From assembly GCA_040954595.2 (NCBI GenBank), contig CM082596.2:8928001-8992000 (forward strand): DNA of 64,000 nucleotides. Direction: 5' to 3'. This document shows, piece by piece, positions 22,998-36,208 of the stretch. A program made the translations under genes and the position numbers. Each line of letters begins with the position of its first letter. Within the stretch, counting starts at the first letter, position 1. Source of the DNA: Balanoglossus misakiensis (taxonomy: Eukaryota > Hemichordata). The notes under the pieces are model-generated. The model did not search any database. It was not told where the DNA came from and worked only from the letters and a program-made list of their open reading frames with translations.

Positions 22998-24327
22998 TTT
23001 CGTCAATTTCTGGTGTCTGGCAGCGGTTACCATATGATGAAATTCCAGCAGCCTTCAAAGAGAATAGAATAACTTTGTATCAAAATGACTTCTACGTACA
23101 TTTTATCACTGGGACTTGGCTTTTAGTTCACGCATATTGTGAATTGGGAAAGACTTCAATGATTATAAGCCACAAGACATCTTAACTGCGTCTTCGAAAA
23201 GATATTCAACGCCAAGTACAACAGTCTGGCATGCTTATATCCTGGCTAAACCTTCCATTCTTTGTCTGAAAATGTTCGTACCATCATCAAGATCCAAGCT
23301 TCAAGCAGATAAACAATATGTTAGGCCCAAATCAATATTTAACTAAGCCGCAACTTTTATCCGCTATACAGTAAAACCACGCAATCTTCGAATTGGTTGC
23401 AAGAAAAAAAACGCCGGTACCAACTAACGCATACTAAACCCTAGACTTGCTCCAAGTCTTATATGGGCTTCGTTATGTGTAGGGAACGCGTACGCCCATA
23501 ATTTAAAAACCGCCAAGCGACTAGTGGGCTAGTCTAACTAAACCCGTAAATGTACAGTAAATCCGAAGTAATTCTGAATTTGTACATGGAAAACAGTCGA
23601 CATACCTGATTGACAGGAAAATAGAAGTCTCTGTGCTGTTCGGCGCTCCAGGTCTAAATGAAAATTACTCTCGGCCTTAGGGCTTATTATAAGCAGTTAA
23701 CATCGCTTATAATTCTATTGATAAACTTGACATGTTGAAAGAAGCTACCCGCACTTTTTAAATGCCACTAGTGTCCTTAAATGTCATCGGGTATAAAAAT
23801 GAATGTTTTTGCCGACCTGTCATTTGGTAATGGAGTTTGCGGAGGCAGCGTGCAAAACAAGCGGGTTCAGAAATTGTAGATTTCTGACAATAAGCAGATC
23901 ATTACAACCCCTCCCCCCGAAAAAATCTGAATGCCCATTGTGCAGGGGTGAACATGGCGGCGATCTCTTGGAAAACTAGTCATGGGGGGGGGGGTAGCTG
24001 GATGGAACAGTTAACATATATTGACCGTTTTAGAGATAACCACACATAGTGGAAAGAAATAGAGGTAAAGGTGATCTGGCGTGAAATAATAAAAAATGTG
24101 TTTAAAAAATCAAATAACAACTAATAAAAAATTAAGCTAAGTGCCATCTGATCCCTGTTATACAAAACAGATTTCTAGTTGAAACTTATATGCTTATATG
24201 AGCTTTTGTAACAACTTAACCTTCTAAACCCGCTCAGTTTGTTATACTGTTGAATGTGTACTGTCGAAGATGTTCGACTATGGTGAAATCTCGTTCATAG
24301 CGTCATGGAGTCGATAGGAAGGTCAAA
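22998..24327. other. 5' flank of lectin copy 1, no gene seen
   Basis: Matches 59157-60485 almost base for base. No domain-bearing frame on either strand. It presumably contains the 5' UTR and promoter of the lectin gene. In unit 2 the match stops near 48370. Confidence 0.5.
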
Positions 24328-24390
24328 ACACACACACACACACACACACGCACACACACACACAAACAAACAAACAAACAAACAAACAAG
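24328..24390. repeat. CA then CAAA microsatellite
   Basis: Run of CA dinucleotides followed by CAAA units. The longer counterpart in unit 3 is at 60486-60563. Confidence 0.95.
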
Positions 24391-24930
24391 CGTGCAAATA
24401 CGCCTTATTTCTGCGCCTTGCAAAACATTGAACACCAGTAAACATCAAACACCATTTCCGCCTGACCTTTGTGATATTTGTCTTGTGCCTTGCAAAACAT
24501 TAAATAGAACCAGCAGGATTATCGCTTTTCAATACAAAAGTAAACGATTCTCTTATATTTAGAAGTTAGAGAATAAATCAATCATAGAATGTTGATATGG
24601 TATCACTCTGATGTGTGTATTTTGTCGCCTCACCACTTGTATGTAAAACAACACAACCTATTTGACTGTATGACTGACAGAAGGGATACATTTTGTTAAT
24701 ACTTTTCGAGTATATTCCATATTGATATACATGTACATGTATAGCTTTTCGGCGTTAAGATTAGAGAGAAGAGATTCTCCAAAATGCATATGAGATCGTA
24801 TTACGGTTAAATCCCGGTGAGGGGTATAAAAGGCCCGAAAATCATCCTTTAGCCTGCACGATATATGTTTGTTATGACACCACAAAGTATTTATTTCTTC
24901 ATTATATTGGGACACATGGCAAAATCGAAA

Positions 24931-24967
24931 CAAGCAATTGTCCCGGGTTCGATTCCCGGCCAACGCA
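24931..24967 (+). pseudogene. tRNA-Gly 3' half
   Basis: Holds the 3' anticodon stem, T arm (GGTTCGATTCC, box B) and acceptor strand CCAACGCA of tRNA-Gly(TCC). The 5' half is missing. It is the only trace of the tRNA array at this place in unit 1. Confidence 0.8.
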
Positions 24968-25027
24968 TGTATTTTTTTGCAGAAAACATGTATGTTGGGC
25001 AAGAATTGGGACACATGGCAAAATTAG

Positions 25028-25164
25028 ACTGTCGACAATCCCTCGCGCCTAATGTGTATCGATTCGGCGTTTCGTGCGAGGGCCGTAAGGCCCGTATCTT
25101 TTGAGGGCCGAAGGGCCGATCCGGCGTTTCGTGGTGCGAGGGCCGTAAGGCCCGAGGGACTGTT
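25028..25164 (-). mobile_element. Small MITE with ACAGTCCCTCG ends (inverted copy)
   Basis: About 135 bp, starting ACTGTCGACAATCCCTCG and ending CGAGGGACTGT. Inside, GGCGTTTCGTG and GGGCCGTAAGGCCC words repeat. The reverse complement lies at 36529-36657, so this segment is inverted between units 1 and 2. Confidence 0.65.
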
Positions 25165-25168
25165 ATAG

Positions 25169-28100
25169 CTTGTTTCGCCCTCACACGGCATTGTGGGGAA
25201 ATTCACCTGTAACGCAACTGGCTTTAGTTCGGGACATGAAAACATTAGTCTCGGTTACCCAGACCCCCCTGCTTCTTCCGGCACTCCAGAAAGAGATAGG
25301 GGTACTACGCGCGTCTCGAGCCTGAATGTCAACTATTTGGAGACCCGTTGACCTGCCATATGAGTTGCAACAATCATGTAACACGTGACTGTAGTCCCTC
25401 TCGAGATAGTGGCGTGGAGGGCTCCCTACTTACTCTCCGACCTGCCATATATGTTGTTCGGAGACTCTCCGAGCTGCCATATTTGTTGGCTCTATTAAAT
25501 TGGGGGTTATCCTCACGAATTACGTGTACGGGCTACTATTTACATTGAATAAAGACTTAGAATACGTCACGGTTTGTCGTAATTAATGAGTGTATTTGAA
25601 ATAAAAGGACAATTTACGTCCGTTCTCTGTGCTGTCCGTATTTCGGAGTCAGGCTCTCCGAGCTGCCATATATGTTGTTCGGAGACTCTCTGACCTGCCA
25701 TATTTGTTGGCTCTATTAAATTAGGTGTTATCCTCACGAAATACGTGAACGGGAAACTACTTACATTGAATAATGACTTAGAATACGTCATGGTTTGTCG
25801 TAATTAATGTATGTTTTTGAAATAAAAGGACAATTTACGTCCGTTCACTGTGCAGTCTGTATTTCAGAGTCAGGACGTGACTTGCCATACATGTTGCAGT
25901 GAAATAAAATGGTGGTAACTCATCTAATACCTGAACGGACTTATATTGAATAACAAGTTAAAATACGTCGAAATTAAGGTGTGCATTTGAAATACAGATA
26001 AAATATTTGCGTCTTCTCTGTGCAGTCCGTGTTTCGGACTCAGGCTCTCCGACCTGCCATACTTGTTGGTCGGAGACTCTCTGACCTGCCATATTTGTTG
26101 CATCTATGTCGGAGACTCTCTGACCTGCTACATTTTTGTTGCCTTGATTAAATAGAGGGTTTATACTCATGAAATACCAACATCAGTTTTGACTTAGATT
26201 TAATAATGAGTTTAAATACGTGCCACTTTGTTGAAACTAATGTTTGCATTGGATATATACTGACGATTTTCGTCCAATCTCTTAGAAATACCTATTTCGG
26301 AGTCAGCTGCGCGGTTTTCAGACCTATCGGATATTTATTGCACTCAAACAAAGTAAGGTTTAAATTTGATTATATTACATTGAATAATTAGATCAAATAC
26401 ATTCTGCTGCAGACACGCTTTGTTGAAATTTATAAGTTTATGTGAAATCATCCGCTTATTTTTGCGTGTCTTTCTCTTTCGAGGACAATATTTCGTAGGA
26501 CTTTCGCGCTCTCCGTCGTACCATTATTGCACTCAAACAAAGTTTTTGGAGTTACTATTCAAAAACATTTCAAAATCGATTTTTCATTGCATTGAATAAT
26601 ATAACTTTAAATAGCACAGGATTAAATTCCCCGAAATCAACATTTGTACGTGAGTTAATTGTACCCATCTTTTGCGTCTGTTCTGTCCTTTCAGTCTGTT
26701 TTCAAGTTCAACCTGGCATGTTTATTGTAAGTAAACAAACGTGGTATTTCATCTTTGTATAACTAGATCCCCATCACAAATGAATATTTCGCTGTGAAAT
26801 TATCTTTGAATACATCATTTTCCATCAAAACTGTGAAAATATCATTGTCGTATTGCTGTTCGATGCAATGTAGAGTCGAACTCTTCTCCAGAAAGTTAGA
26901 GTTAACTCTTATATATTTACCTTCGATTACATATAGTATCTCAATACGCATTCTTCCAGTCTGGACAAATCTTACTCCTCAGAACGGATTTGTTCATGCG
27001 TTGCTTCACAATTACAATGTATATAGTGTTTCCAACTTTGCGTACTTTACGTTATCGTTCATACGTTTATATTATTTGGTTTTATATCAAGCAAAAGTCT
27101 GGGAAATATTAATTTTCTGTGTAAAACGAATGCAAACAACCAAGGTGGCGTTTAATATTAGTCTGGTTTCAAATATAATAGAAGTATAAATCAGATTATG
27201 ACCTACGTACTTCTGCACCTCCTTAATTTTGTAGTGTATAGATAATATTCGTGTAATAAACGTTACCATGGACTTTTTAAAGCGAATTCATTTTCGAGGT
27301 TAACGTTCCCGATCTAGGAGGAAAGAAACTTTTTGTGGAAAGTTTTTTTTGCGTTTCCCTAGTAGAACTGTTCTATTTTGTGTATATCATGTTTTAAATA
27401 AGGAAATGTAATACACGTATACGTTTTATTTCAGTGCAACATATATGGCAGGTCGGAGAGCCTGACTCCGAAATACGGACTGCACAGAGAAGACGCACAT
27501 ATTTGATCTGTATTTCAAATGCACACATTAATTTCGACGTATTTTAACTTGTTACTCAATATAAGTCAAAGTCCGTTCATGTATTTGATGAGTAACCACC
27601 ATTTTATTTCAGTGCAACAAATATGGCAGGTCAGAGAGTCTCCGAACAACATATATGGCAGCTCGGAGAGCCAGCTGACTCCGAAATACGGACTGCACAG
27701 AGAACGGACGTAAATTGTCCTTTTATTTCAAATACACACATTAATTACGACAGACCGTGACGTATCCTCATTCTTTATTCAATGTAAATAGTAGCCCGTT
27801 CACGTATTTCATGAGTATAACACCCAATTTCATAGAAACAACAAATATGGCAGGTCAGAGAGTCTCCGACATATATACAACAAATATCGCAGGTTGGAGT
27901 CTCTTACTTTGAAATGCCAGGGCGCTCCACAGAGAAACGTTCCAAACTGTCTGTTAAATATTTCTATACTTACGGTAATTTCAACCGTGACGTATTCTAA
28001 CTCATTATTCAATGTAAGTAGTTGCCCGTTCACGTATTTCATGAGGAAAGCTAGAGGATGTCCCTATCATCACATTATAATACTTGTGTTTGCGTAGCCT

Positions 28101-28753
28101 CAGCCATGGTATACAATTCCTGGGCGTGGCCTAAGTGGACCTGCCACCATGGGCAACGTATGTGGGAGGTCTGCAACAAATATGGCAGGTCGGCCATGTT
28201 ATACATTTCCTGCCATATTTGTTGCAGACCTGCCATATACGTTGGCTACCAACGTATAAGGCAGGTCTCTTTGACGCGCGTAGTACTCTACTGGAGAAAG
28301 AGGGTCTGGCGAAACCCCATAGACAAATCTCCGGGCAAAGATGGCCGACTCGGGCCAAAAGCGATGCATGATGGTTGCAGACTCGAACATTAAAAATACA
28401 TGCTGAGACGTGCTAGACCTGCTGAAACTGTTTACAAATTGAAAAGAGAAAGATAAGTTTGGTAAATAGTTTTCTAATATCGTCATATCATAATATCGTA
28501 TGGTTTCCCCAGACCCTCTTTCTGGATTGCCCAACAGAAGAAGCAGGGGGGTCTGGGTAACCGAGACTAATGTAAACATGTGACAGGAGCATTCATCTAT
28601 ATTCTGGGCTTCCGAACACAAGATTAAAGCTCCCCTTCACCAGATTTGCTTGAACTTGATGATCGGACGAGCTAAAAGGTTTACATGTCCCAACTAAAGC
28701 CAGTTGCGTTACAGGTGAATTTCCCCACAATGCCATGTGAGGGCGAAACAAGC
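25169..28753. mobile_element. Giant foldback element, unit 1
   Basis: Terminal inverted repeats of about 70 bases (GCTTGTTTCGCCCTCACA... at 25169; complement ending at 28753). Inside are two inverted arms made of a tandem satellite rich in GGCAGGTCGGAGAG, CTCCGAAC and CATATATGG words (25415-26140 and 27437-28240). Between them is an AT-rich core of about 1.25 kb (26176-27430) that is highly conserved in units 2 and 3. The core has modest open frames on both strands but no recognisable domain. It is nonautonomous, or an unknown element class. Confidence 0.75.
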
Positions 28754-28754
28754 A

Positions 28755-30362
28755 TAATCTGCTGGAAAGTGTAAAGAAGCTGAAAAGAAAAGTAAAGTTT
28801 CTAAGAAGCAAGATAGTGAAACTGCAAGCACAGAACCTGAAGAAACAACGATTTTCGATGAGTGACATTAAGTCATGCGACAAGAGTGTTCAATTCTACA
28901 CAGGGTTTCCTTCTTACCATTGCCTCGACTTAGTATTTCAGCGTTTGGTGAAACCACTGGCTGTAAAATTGACTACAAATACAAGAGCCAGACACGTGGT
29001 CAAACCCTGGCATAAAAGAGGGAAGAAACCAAGCCGTCCCCGCAAGTTATCCCTTGAAGACGAATTTCTGTTGGTCCTGATGAAAGTGAAACTTGGACTT
29101 CTGGATCAGGACCTTGGAGACAGATTTGGGATCAGCAGATCACTAACAAGCCTCATAGTATCTCGATGGATTCCAGTTGTGTCGAAGTGTTTGCAGCCAT
29201 TAATTACATGGCCTTCAAAGGAAAAGGTAAGATTTGTCTGTTTCTTCACTTACTCCTTTTAATTGAATACATTTCATCAAAAGTAAAACATAGGAAAAAC
29301 AACCATCCATCATGTTATAAAACTCTTAGTTCTACTCGCCAAAAATTGAACAGGTGTCCTTATGTATTGCTGCCTTTGCTTTTGCATTGAGTCATTATAT
29401 TTACAGTATAGTACACTTTGTTTTCTTTCAGGTGCGTGCATGTATGCCTGCAGCATTCAGAGCAAAGTATCCTGCCACTAGGGTTATCATAGACTGCACG
29501 GAGATATTCATTGAACGTCCAAGTAATGTGGTCGCCAGACAGAAAACGTATTCGAATTACAAATCGCACAATACCATGAAGATTCTTATCGGCATTTCTC
29601 CATCGGGTGCTATCACTACTGTGTCAAAGCTGTGGGGAGGAAGGGCATCGGACAGGACCATCGTTGTAAATTCTGGTAAGAGCTGTAAAATGGATTTGTT
29701 TATTTTACAATTAAATAACCTATTTTTGCAGAACTAAAGTTTAGCACTTCTGTGTTGTTTCTTTCTCTTAACGTGTCAGAATTACAGCAGGAAATACATA
29801 TTTTTTATAATATATGATGTGTTATTAAAGCTCTTAGCTACCCTAGCTGCAACTGTTTATTTTCAGTATTAAGAGTACATGTTTGCTGTAAATATTTTTA
29901 GTTTTGCATGTCATGTTTCCTTTCTAGTGGATTCTCCGAGACATACAAAACTATACATTATATTACATGTACTTGTGAGTGCAGAGAAATGACTGTTTCC
30001 ATGTACACTCTTTGTTTTAATCAAAAACAGGACTCCTTGACCAGTTGGAATATGGTGATCAAGTGATGGCGGACAGAGGGTTTGCAATTAGCGATGTCCT
30101 GGCAGAAAGAGGCTGCACTCTGAACATCCCACCATTTACCCGAGGAAAAACACAACTTAGCCAAATTGAAGTGGAGAAAGGGCGCCAAATTTCAACCCTA
30201 AGAATTCATGTGGAGCGGGCAATTCAACGTATAAAGAAGTTCCGAATTCTTCAAGGCGTGTTCCCACTGAAGAGAGTTTATTTACTGCATGACATTTTCA
30301 TAATTTGCTCGGCCATCTCAAATATGCAGCCTCCTCTGGTGAAAGACAACAGGCCTGGTTGA
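28755..30362 (+). pseudogene. DDE_Tnp_4-type transposase, lacking N-terminal THAP region
   Basis: Three exons in phase: (28755)28816-29226, 29432-29675, 30031-30362. Order: a basic coiled coil (from about 28770), a helix-turn-helix region (LSLEDEFLLVLMKVKLG), then the catalytic domain. The acidic triad is visible: D in IIDCTEIFIERP, D in VMADRGFAI and E in RIHVERAIQRIK. So the catalytic core looks intact, and only the 5' end is missing. The usual THAP domain and a start codon are absent, because the frame runs left into the foldback terminus. Splice sites are GTAAGA/TTTCAG and GTAAGA/AAACAG. A functional product from this copy is unlikely. Confidence 0.8.
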
Positions 30363-30941
30363 GATCAGATGTGTCATTTACAGGGACTTAACAAACATTC
30401 TGAGTTGACCAAAAAGGTAGAAAGTTGGGATCAAAGGAGAATAATCCTGTTGAAAATTTTCAAAAATGACACATAGCTGGGGAGTGTTTAATATATTATC
30501 TATGGCATAGTCCCCCTATCATGATGAATTGTTGAAAGGCATTGCTTGCATTTTGAGTGACTGACTGCTGTATTTTTCATGCTATGTATATTAACACTGA
30601 TTTTTCGAATAGCAAAAATGTAATATCAAGAAATCAAGAATGTGCTGTCTGCACTGTTGAGTCTTTAAAAGTTATAGGGTGTACCATCCTTAACTTGATA
30701 TATGAATAAGACACTCATTTGTCACTAATGTTTATGTATAGTGTTGCAATTTTAATATTTTTTCCTCACAATTGTTAATAAACTTAAATGACACTTAAAT
30801 GACATGAATTGTGAATTGGATTGTCTTGTTCTACTCCTCATAAAGTGGAGATGTGAACAGGTATGTACTTGTTGCAGAAGATTGTGGTGTTCTCATGTGT
30901 GGATACTACCTTTGTGCATGACTGTACAAGCACATTTTTTA

Positions 30942-31296
30942 TTAAAGGGACAAAGCCTCTCTCCAGCTGCCCCTTTTCCATTAACTATGTTTGATACAAG
31001 ACACTGGTTATGTTAATGTAAATCTGGATATATAGTGAATTAATGATCAACCACACAAAACTTCCATCCCACTTGTATGATATGAGAGTAAAAACTCGCT
31101 CAAAATGAATAAATGGTAAAGAACGATTATTCATTTTGGCGAGTTTTTTCACTCTCCTGTCTATAAGAGGGATGGAAGTTGTGTGTGGTTGAATGTTCAT
31201 TCACTATATATCCACGTGTAGAATAACAAACAGTGTCTTGTATCAAATATAATTAATGGAAAAAAGGGCAGCGAGAGAGAGACTTTGTCCCTTTAA
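30942..31296. mobile_element. Palindromic TTAA MITE
   Basis: Same family as 7429-7783, with TTAA at both ends. It lies between the convergent ends of the transposase and the YqaJ gene. Confidence 0.8.
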
Positions 31297-31598
31297 TCTC
31301 ATGGATTTCTCAAAGGGTAACAGTGAAAAACTTACAGTAACAGGCCAATCGATTGTTCCTCAATATAATATATTTCATTTATTGCACAATAAATTTTTCT
31401 TTGAAGTATTAAGAAATTGAAATCCAATGTAAGAGTTCATGTCAATGAAATTTCATCAAACTGTTGATGGAAACAATAAATACACTAGTGTAAATGTTTG
31501 GCCCCCAAAAAGATTCCAAAAACAGGCTGCCCACGAGTCTACTGTTATGTACTGCAGAACCACACTGGGATATAATTTGACAAATAATATGTATCAGG

Positions 31599-34383
31599 CT
31601 AGGTGCACTGGTTACAAAACCAGTCTCCAGACAAACAGCTGTCAGTTCCTGTCACTCCAACGCACGAAAAATGAAACCAAACATCACATCGGTCACAAGC
31701 AACGGCATGGTTCTTCACTGCACGGCTGCATACACCGCATGGCCATCGGCACTTTCTGCGTTTTGGTGAGCTTGAACAGGCTGGCTGTGGCTGACATCTT
31801 CTGGACTTTGGTTTGCTGCGTCTGCTGGACGAATTCGACTGGTGATTATGTGATGAACTTGCTGATGATGTGGGTAATTGTGCAGTTGTTGATGAATTAC
31901 GGCGTGGTGATGATTGTGCTGATGGTAGTCCAGGTTGTTCTTCAAGTGTTGCTGCTGATGAGCCTGGTTGTGGTGAAGACGGATGCGTTCCGGGTTGTGG
32001 GGAAATGGTTGTAATCTGGCTTGTGACATGGGTTGGTGAGCCGAAGCCATCTGCCATCTGGGTAGACCCTCCATCACTGACTTCATCTACTATCTGGGGA
32101 ATCACATGTCTTAAATAGAAGGCATCGATGTTCTTCTTCAGTCTCTCCCAAAAAAATCTATCAAAGGTGACAGGAATGATAACAAGACCTTTCTTCGTAT
32201 AAACAATAAAGTCACAGAGATTGACATCCGACAAGGCCATCTGCACCTGCACTTGCGTATAGTATTGGTGAGATTTTGACAGCGTGTAGCCTCCTTCACC
32301 ATCTCTCTTTATGTAAGGAATAATACTGTCCGCAGCATCTTGAGGTTTCATGTCCCTTGCTGTGTATGGGCATTTACACTCAAGGACACGGTCAATGCAG
32401 CAGTCGCATGAAACCTTCCTATCAGCTGAGGCACCAATGTGAGAGTCTCCTGGACAAACTGACAAGCCACATCGCTGCACAACTAAATTCTTATGGCATG
32501 ATGACATGACCTCTACATATCTCTCGACAGCTATATCTTCATTCTCCCTTCCCCATCGTATTGGTGCTGGTGGATTGTTGTTGTTTATGTTGGAGTGTCC
32601 TTTCACTGCATTCATGGTTGTTCTGCAGGGGGTGTCTCCTCTTCTCTCCATGAAGCGGTGAACAGCGTGTATTTTTGATGCTGTCAATCTGTATTGTCTG
32701 TGTTGGTACCAGGCACCACTGCTACTCTGTTGGAGGGTGTTGTTGAAGAGCACTGATGCTTGTTCAGAATCAATACTCTGCCGGATTTTCTCAAAAAGTT
32801 CGCTGTGTGTCAAGTCATTTTCAGCCATGCATCTGGCGGCCACTTCAGTAACTGTCTCTGCATTTCTGGTACTGGTTGCCTCTTCATGGAATTCTTCACT
32901 CTCAACTGTCTCTACTTCAACCTCATCTAACACCTCATCAGAAACGGCATCATGGGTTATGCCTGGACTGGGGTCAGCAATTGTATGTAGGGCAGAGTTA
33001 CCAACAGTAGAAAAGATAGTGTCCCATACTTCCTGAGGATCAATCTCTGAATCACTCGGTAGGGCTGGTCTGAAGGGTGCTTTGGCTACCTTGCCATATT
33101 TAGGATGGTGAAAATCTATTTCATCCACAGTAGCAGGCTCAGTCTTCTCGGAGTAAAAGTCATTCCAGACGCATGGGAGGTCTGTACGTGTGTTTGGTCG
33201 GTTAACACCTAATTCTGTCGCACTTACTATTTTAAATAGCAAGGCACCAATATGGGTACACGCTTCCCCTAACCTGTAACATGAGAAGAAATTCAAAATA
33301 AATACAACTCAGAGAAACCAAAAAAGGTGATGGCAATGAAGTCAAATGCTTGCAAGTATAAATAATTGAAAGTATGATTACATGTCAATTCTTTATAATG
33401 TATCACGATAATGACAATAAACCCCTTTATATTTCAAACACTTTAACTCACCAAGAAAAAATATTCACTTCAAATTATATGACTTATCACACTCTAATTA
33501 TCTAGACAGTACTCACCCAGCCATACACTTGCAACGAGCTCCCTTTATTGACAGGTCTTCTCTGTTGACCATTACCCACACAGCATATGGATCCGTATTT
33601 GCCTGGGATCTGCGAACTGTGGTTTTAATGACTGTGTACGGACTGTTCGGAACTTTGTAAACGTTCAGTTTGTTTACAAAGCCATTCTGCACAAACTGGT
33701 ATGCATCGAGTGAACGGAATGCTCTCAGCGAATCCCTTGTGTAAAGTCCTGCAGGGAAATCAATAATCATATCTTAGCATATTTAAATATTTTTGTCAGT
33801 GTCAATGACATTTTAACAAAGTCTCACTGACTGTAACAGTGCAGGAACACTGATGTAGATTGACTCCACAAACTTCCTTTGGTATAGGTACCAATGAAAC
33901 ACTATCACAGTGTATGCTGAATTTCTCACAAAACATCACATCAATCTGACCAACAAATCCTAAAACGACATTCCCGATTCATTAAGATGTTTAACACCGA
34001 ACTAAACAAACAAATATAAAAAGCAATAATATGCACAATATACCTTTGGTATGTATCAGGTAATTAAAAACATCAACATATTCCAGTGGAGGGGTTTGCT
34101 GCACATCATCCTTCCAGTGAGATGGGTCCAAGCCGTCGGGATCAGGAAGCTGTTGGCCATTCTCTCCTGTCAATATATCTGTCAATCGCTTCTGGCTGTT
34201 CAGTTCTGTTTCCAACTGTGATGGCCGGATTGGTATCTTTAGTTTCCACGCCCAGTATGCTAACGTAGCCAGCTGCTCCTGTTTACCATCTGCTCGCATC
34301 CCTCTGTGGCCTAGATATTTCTTCAGCTCTTTAACTGTGTATTCCAAGAAATGATCAACAGTTAGATTATCAGAATTATCCAT
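31599..34383 (-). CDS. SAP-SWIM-YqaJ nuclease-PHD protein of the ISL2EU-like element
   Basis: Three coding exons, 34383-34044, 33748-33517 and 33273-31599, join in phase to 748 residues. Residues about 8-50 form a SAP-like motif (TVKELKKYLGHRGMRADGKQ). The SWIM zinc site, CKC...EACTH near 185-197, is built across the second junction. Residues about 375-580 form a YqaJ-type exonuclease fold, with RLTASKIHAV, RWGRENEDIA, GASADRK, LECKCP and a Q-rich YYTQVQVQM helix, which gives a PD-(D/E)xK active site. A low-complexity Ser/Pro/Gln linker leads to a PHD finger at 703-747 (CGVC...CDRC..WFH..C...WFCNQC). A 5' UTR exon ending at donor 36207/36206 probably splices to the acceptor at about 34405. 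Its role is likely DNA-end processing during transposition (inference). Confidence 0.85.
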
Positions 34384-36208
34384 ATCAGGAAAAAAAGCAA
34401 CACTCTTACTATAGAAAAGCAAAAAAATAACTATCTTAGATTAGGGTTATGAAAAATAAAAAACAGTTAACACAATCTCTGGTTAGGATTACAAAAAATG
34501 TAAAAATGTATTAGTCCCAGCAAAATTAGGATATTAATATTAATATGCAATTAATAACAGTTAGGCTTAACTTATGTCAATATATCTATAAAGTTACAGA
34601 TTAAAAGTTAACAATACCACTATTACATCAATAAATTAAGAAAACACAATAGGGAGGACTAAAACACTGACAATGTTAATGACTTTTACAACAGTATAAT
34701 GGGATGTTGAGGAAACAATATATGTAGCTCAAATAATTATAAAACAACAATAAACTGACAAATATAAAAATTGCACTGTTATAAATATAAAAGACTAGTC
34801 GGCCAAACGTTTCACCAAACCCTTTCCACTGGAAACTACAGGTCAGGAAATACACTGAAAGGAAGAAAAAATATGACAAAACACTTGATCAGCTACTTTC
34901 AATGATTTGAAAATAGTAAACTTAAGCTGTGAAACTGTAAACTAGACTATCAGAACACAGAAAAAGTCTATGTTACAGATGTATGCGCCACGCCCCCTTT
35001 CAGAAACACCACCCTGTGCTTGCAAAGTTCATAGCTAAGCTATCAAAAGTTGGACTTGGTTTTCTCTTTTTTTTAAAAAAAGAAGGAAAATATCTTACAG
35101 ACTCTAAATAATTTGAGAGTAGGTAGGTCAGGTTGAGACACGGGAATACCCCCACCCCAAGTAAACTAGACTATCAGAACACACTGTCAAGCCTATGTTA
35201 CAGATGTATGTGCCACACCCCCTTTCATAACAGGATCTTGCCAAAGTCTTGATCATTTTTGTTTCTGAATTGAGAAGACAATTTGAGAGAAAGTACCTGC
35301 ATTGCATCTGATGATTTTCATATACAACTACAAGTGCAAGTGTTACACATCCTGTTGTTTGTTATGCTAATAAGTGTCACACACAAATGAAAAGAAAGTG
35401 TGAACCTGTGCTTTCAAAGTTCACAGCCAAGCTTTCAAAAGAGGGGCTTGGTGTTTTCTAAAAACAAACATCTTTCAAAAAAAGAACAAAAAATATCTTA
35501 CAGACTCTAAATAATTTGAGAGTAGGTAGGTCAGGTTGAGACACGGGAATACCCCCACCCCAAGTAAACTAGACTATCAGAACACAGTGTCAAGCCTCTG
35601 TTACAGATGTATGTGCCACACCCCCTTTCATAACAGGATCTTGCCAAAGTCTTGATCATTTTTGTTTCTGAATTGAGAAGACAATTTGAGAGAAAGTACC
35701 TGCATTGCATCTGATGATTTTCATATACAACTACAAGTGCAAGTGTTACACATCCTGTTGTTTGTTATGCTAATAAGTGTCACACACAAATGAAAAGAAA
35801 GTGTGAACCTGTGCTTTCAAAGTTCACAGCCAAGCTTTCAAAAGAGGGACTTGGTGTTGTTTAGCAAACTTAGTTTTTCACGAGAAGGAAAGAACGAAAA
35901 TGTTGAAAAATCAGCAACTTTGAGCAATTACAAAAAGGTAAGAGCAATCAGCAAGTTGGTTGGCAAGGGGATTCGGAAGGGGATGTGTTTTCTGAACTTT
36001 CAGTCAAGTGATGAGGCTGTGAGAACTGGACGCTCAAAGTGGAAGACAAGTAACTAGAACGGAAAGAAAACAAAGTTGCTGAATCCACCGTGTTCGGGTG
36101 TACTCTGATCTGGTCTCACTATTCAGAAACTGGCAAATTCAGACATACACGAGAGTAAGAACTGGTTCGCCGGAGCGAAAAGTAAAAAACATAAGTGTAC
36201 AACTTACC
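34384..36208 (-). other. Leader intron of the YqaJ gene, with 403 bp tandem duplication
   Basis: AT-rich intron between the putative 5' UTR exon and the coding start. A block beginning at ACTCTAAATAATTTGAGAG (35101) repeats at 35504 with almost no change (35099-35460 and 35502-35864). A shorter, diverged third copy lies at 34930-35100. No coding exon seen. Confidence 0.6.

Noticed and set aside
26794-27189. 131-codon plus-strand frame in the foldback core, conserved in three units
   Set aside because: Conservation includes noncoding positions and indels that break the frame (stops at 50543). No domain; explained by recent duplication.
35803-36057. 84-codon plus-strand frame upstream of the YqaJ gene
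   Set aside because: Lies in the tandemly duplicated leader intron, no domain, antisense to the likely transcript.
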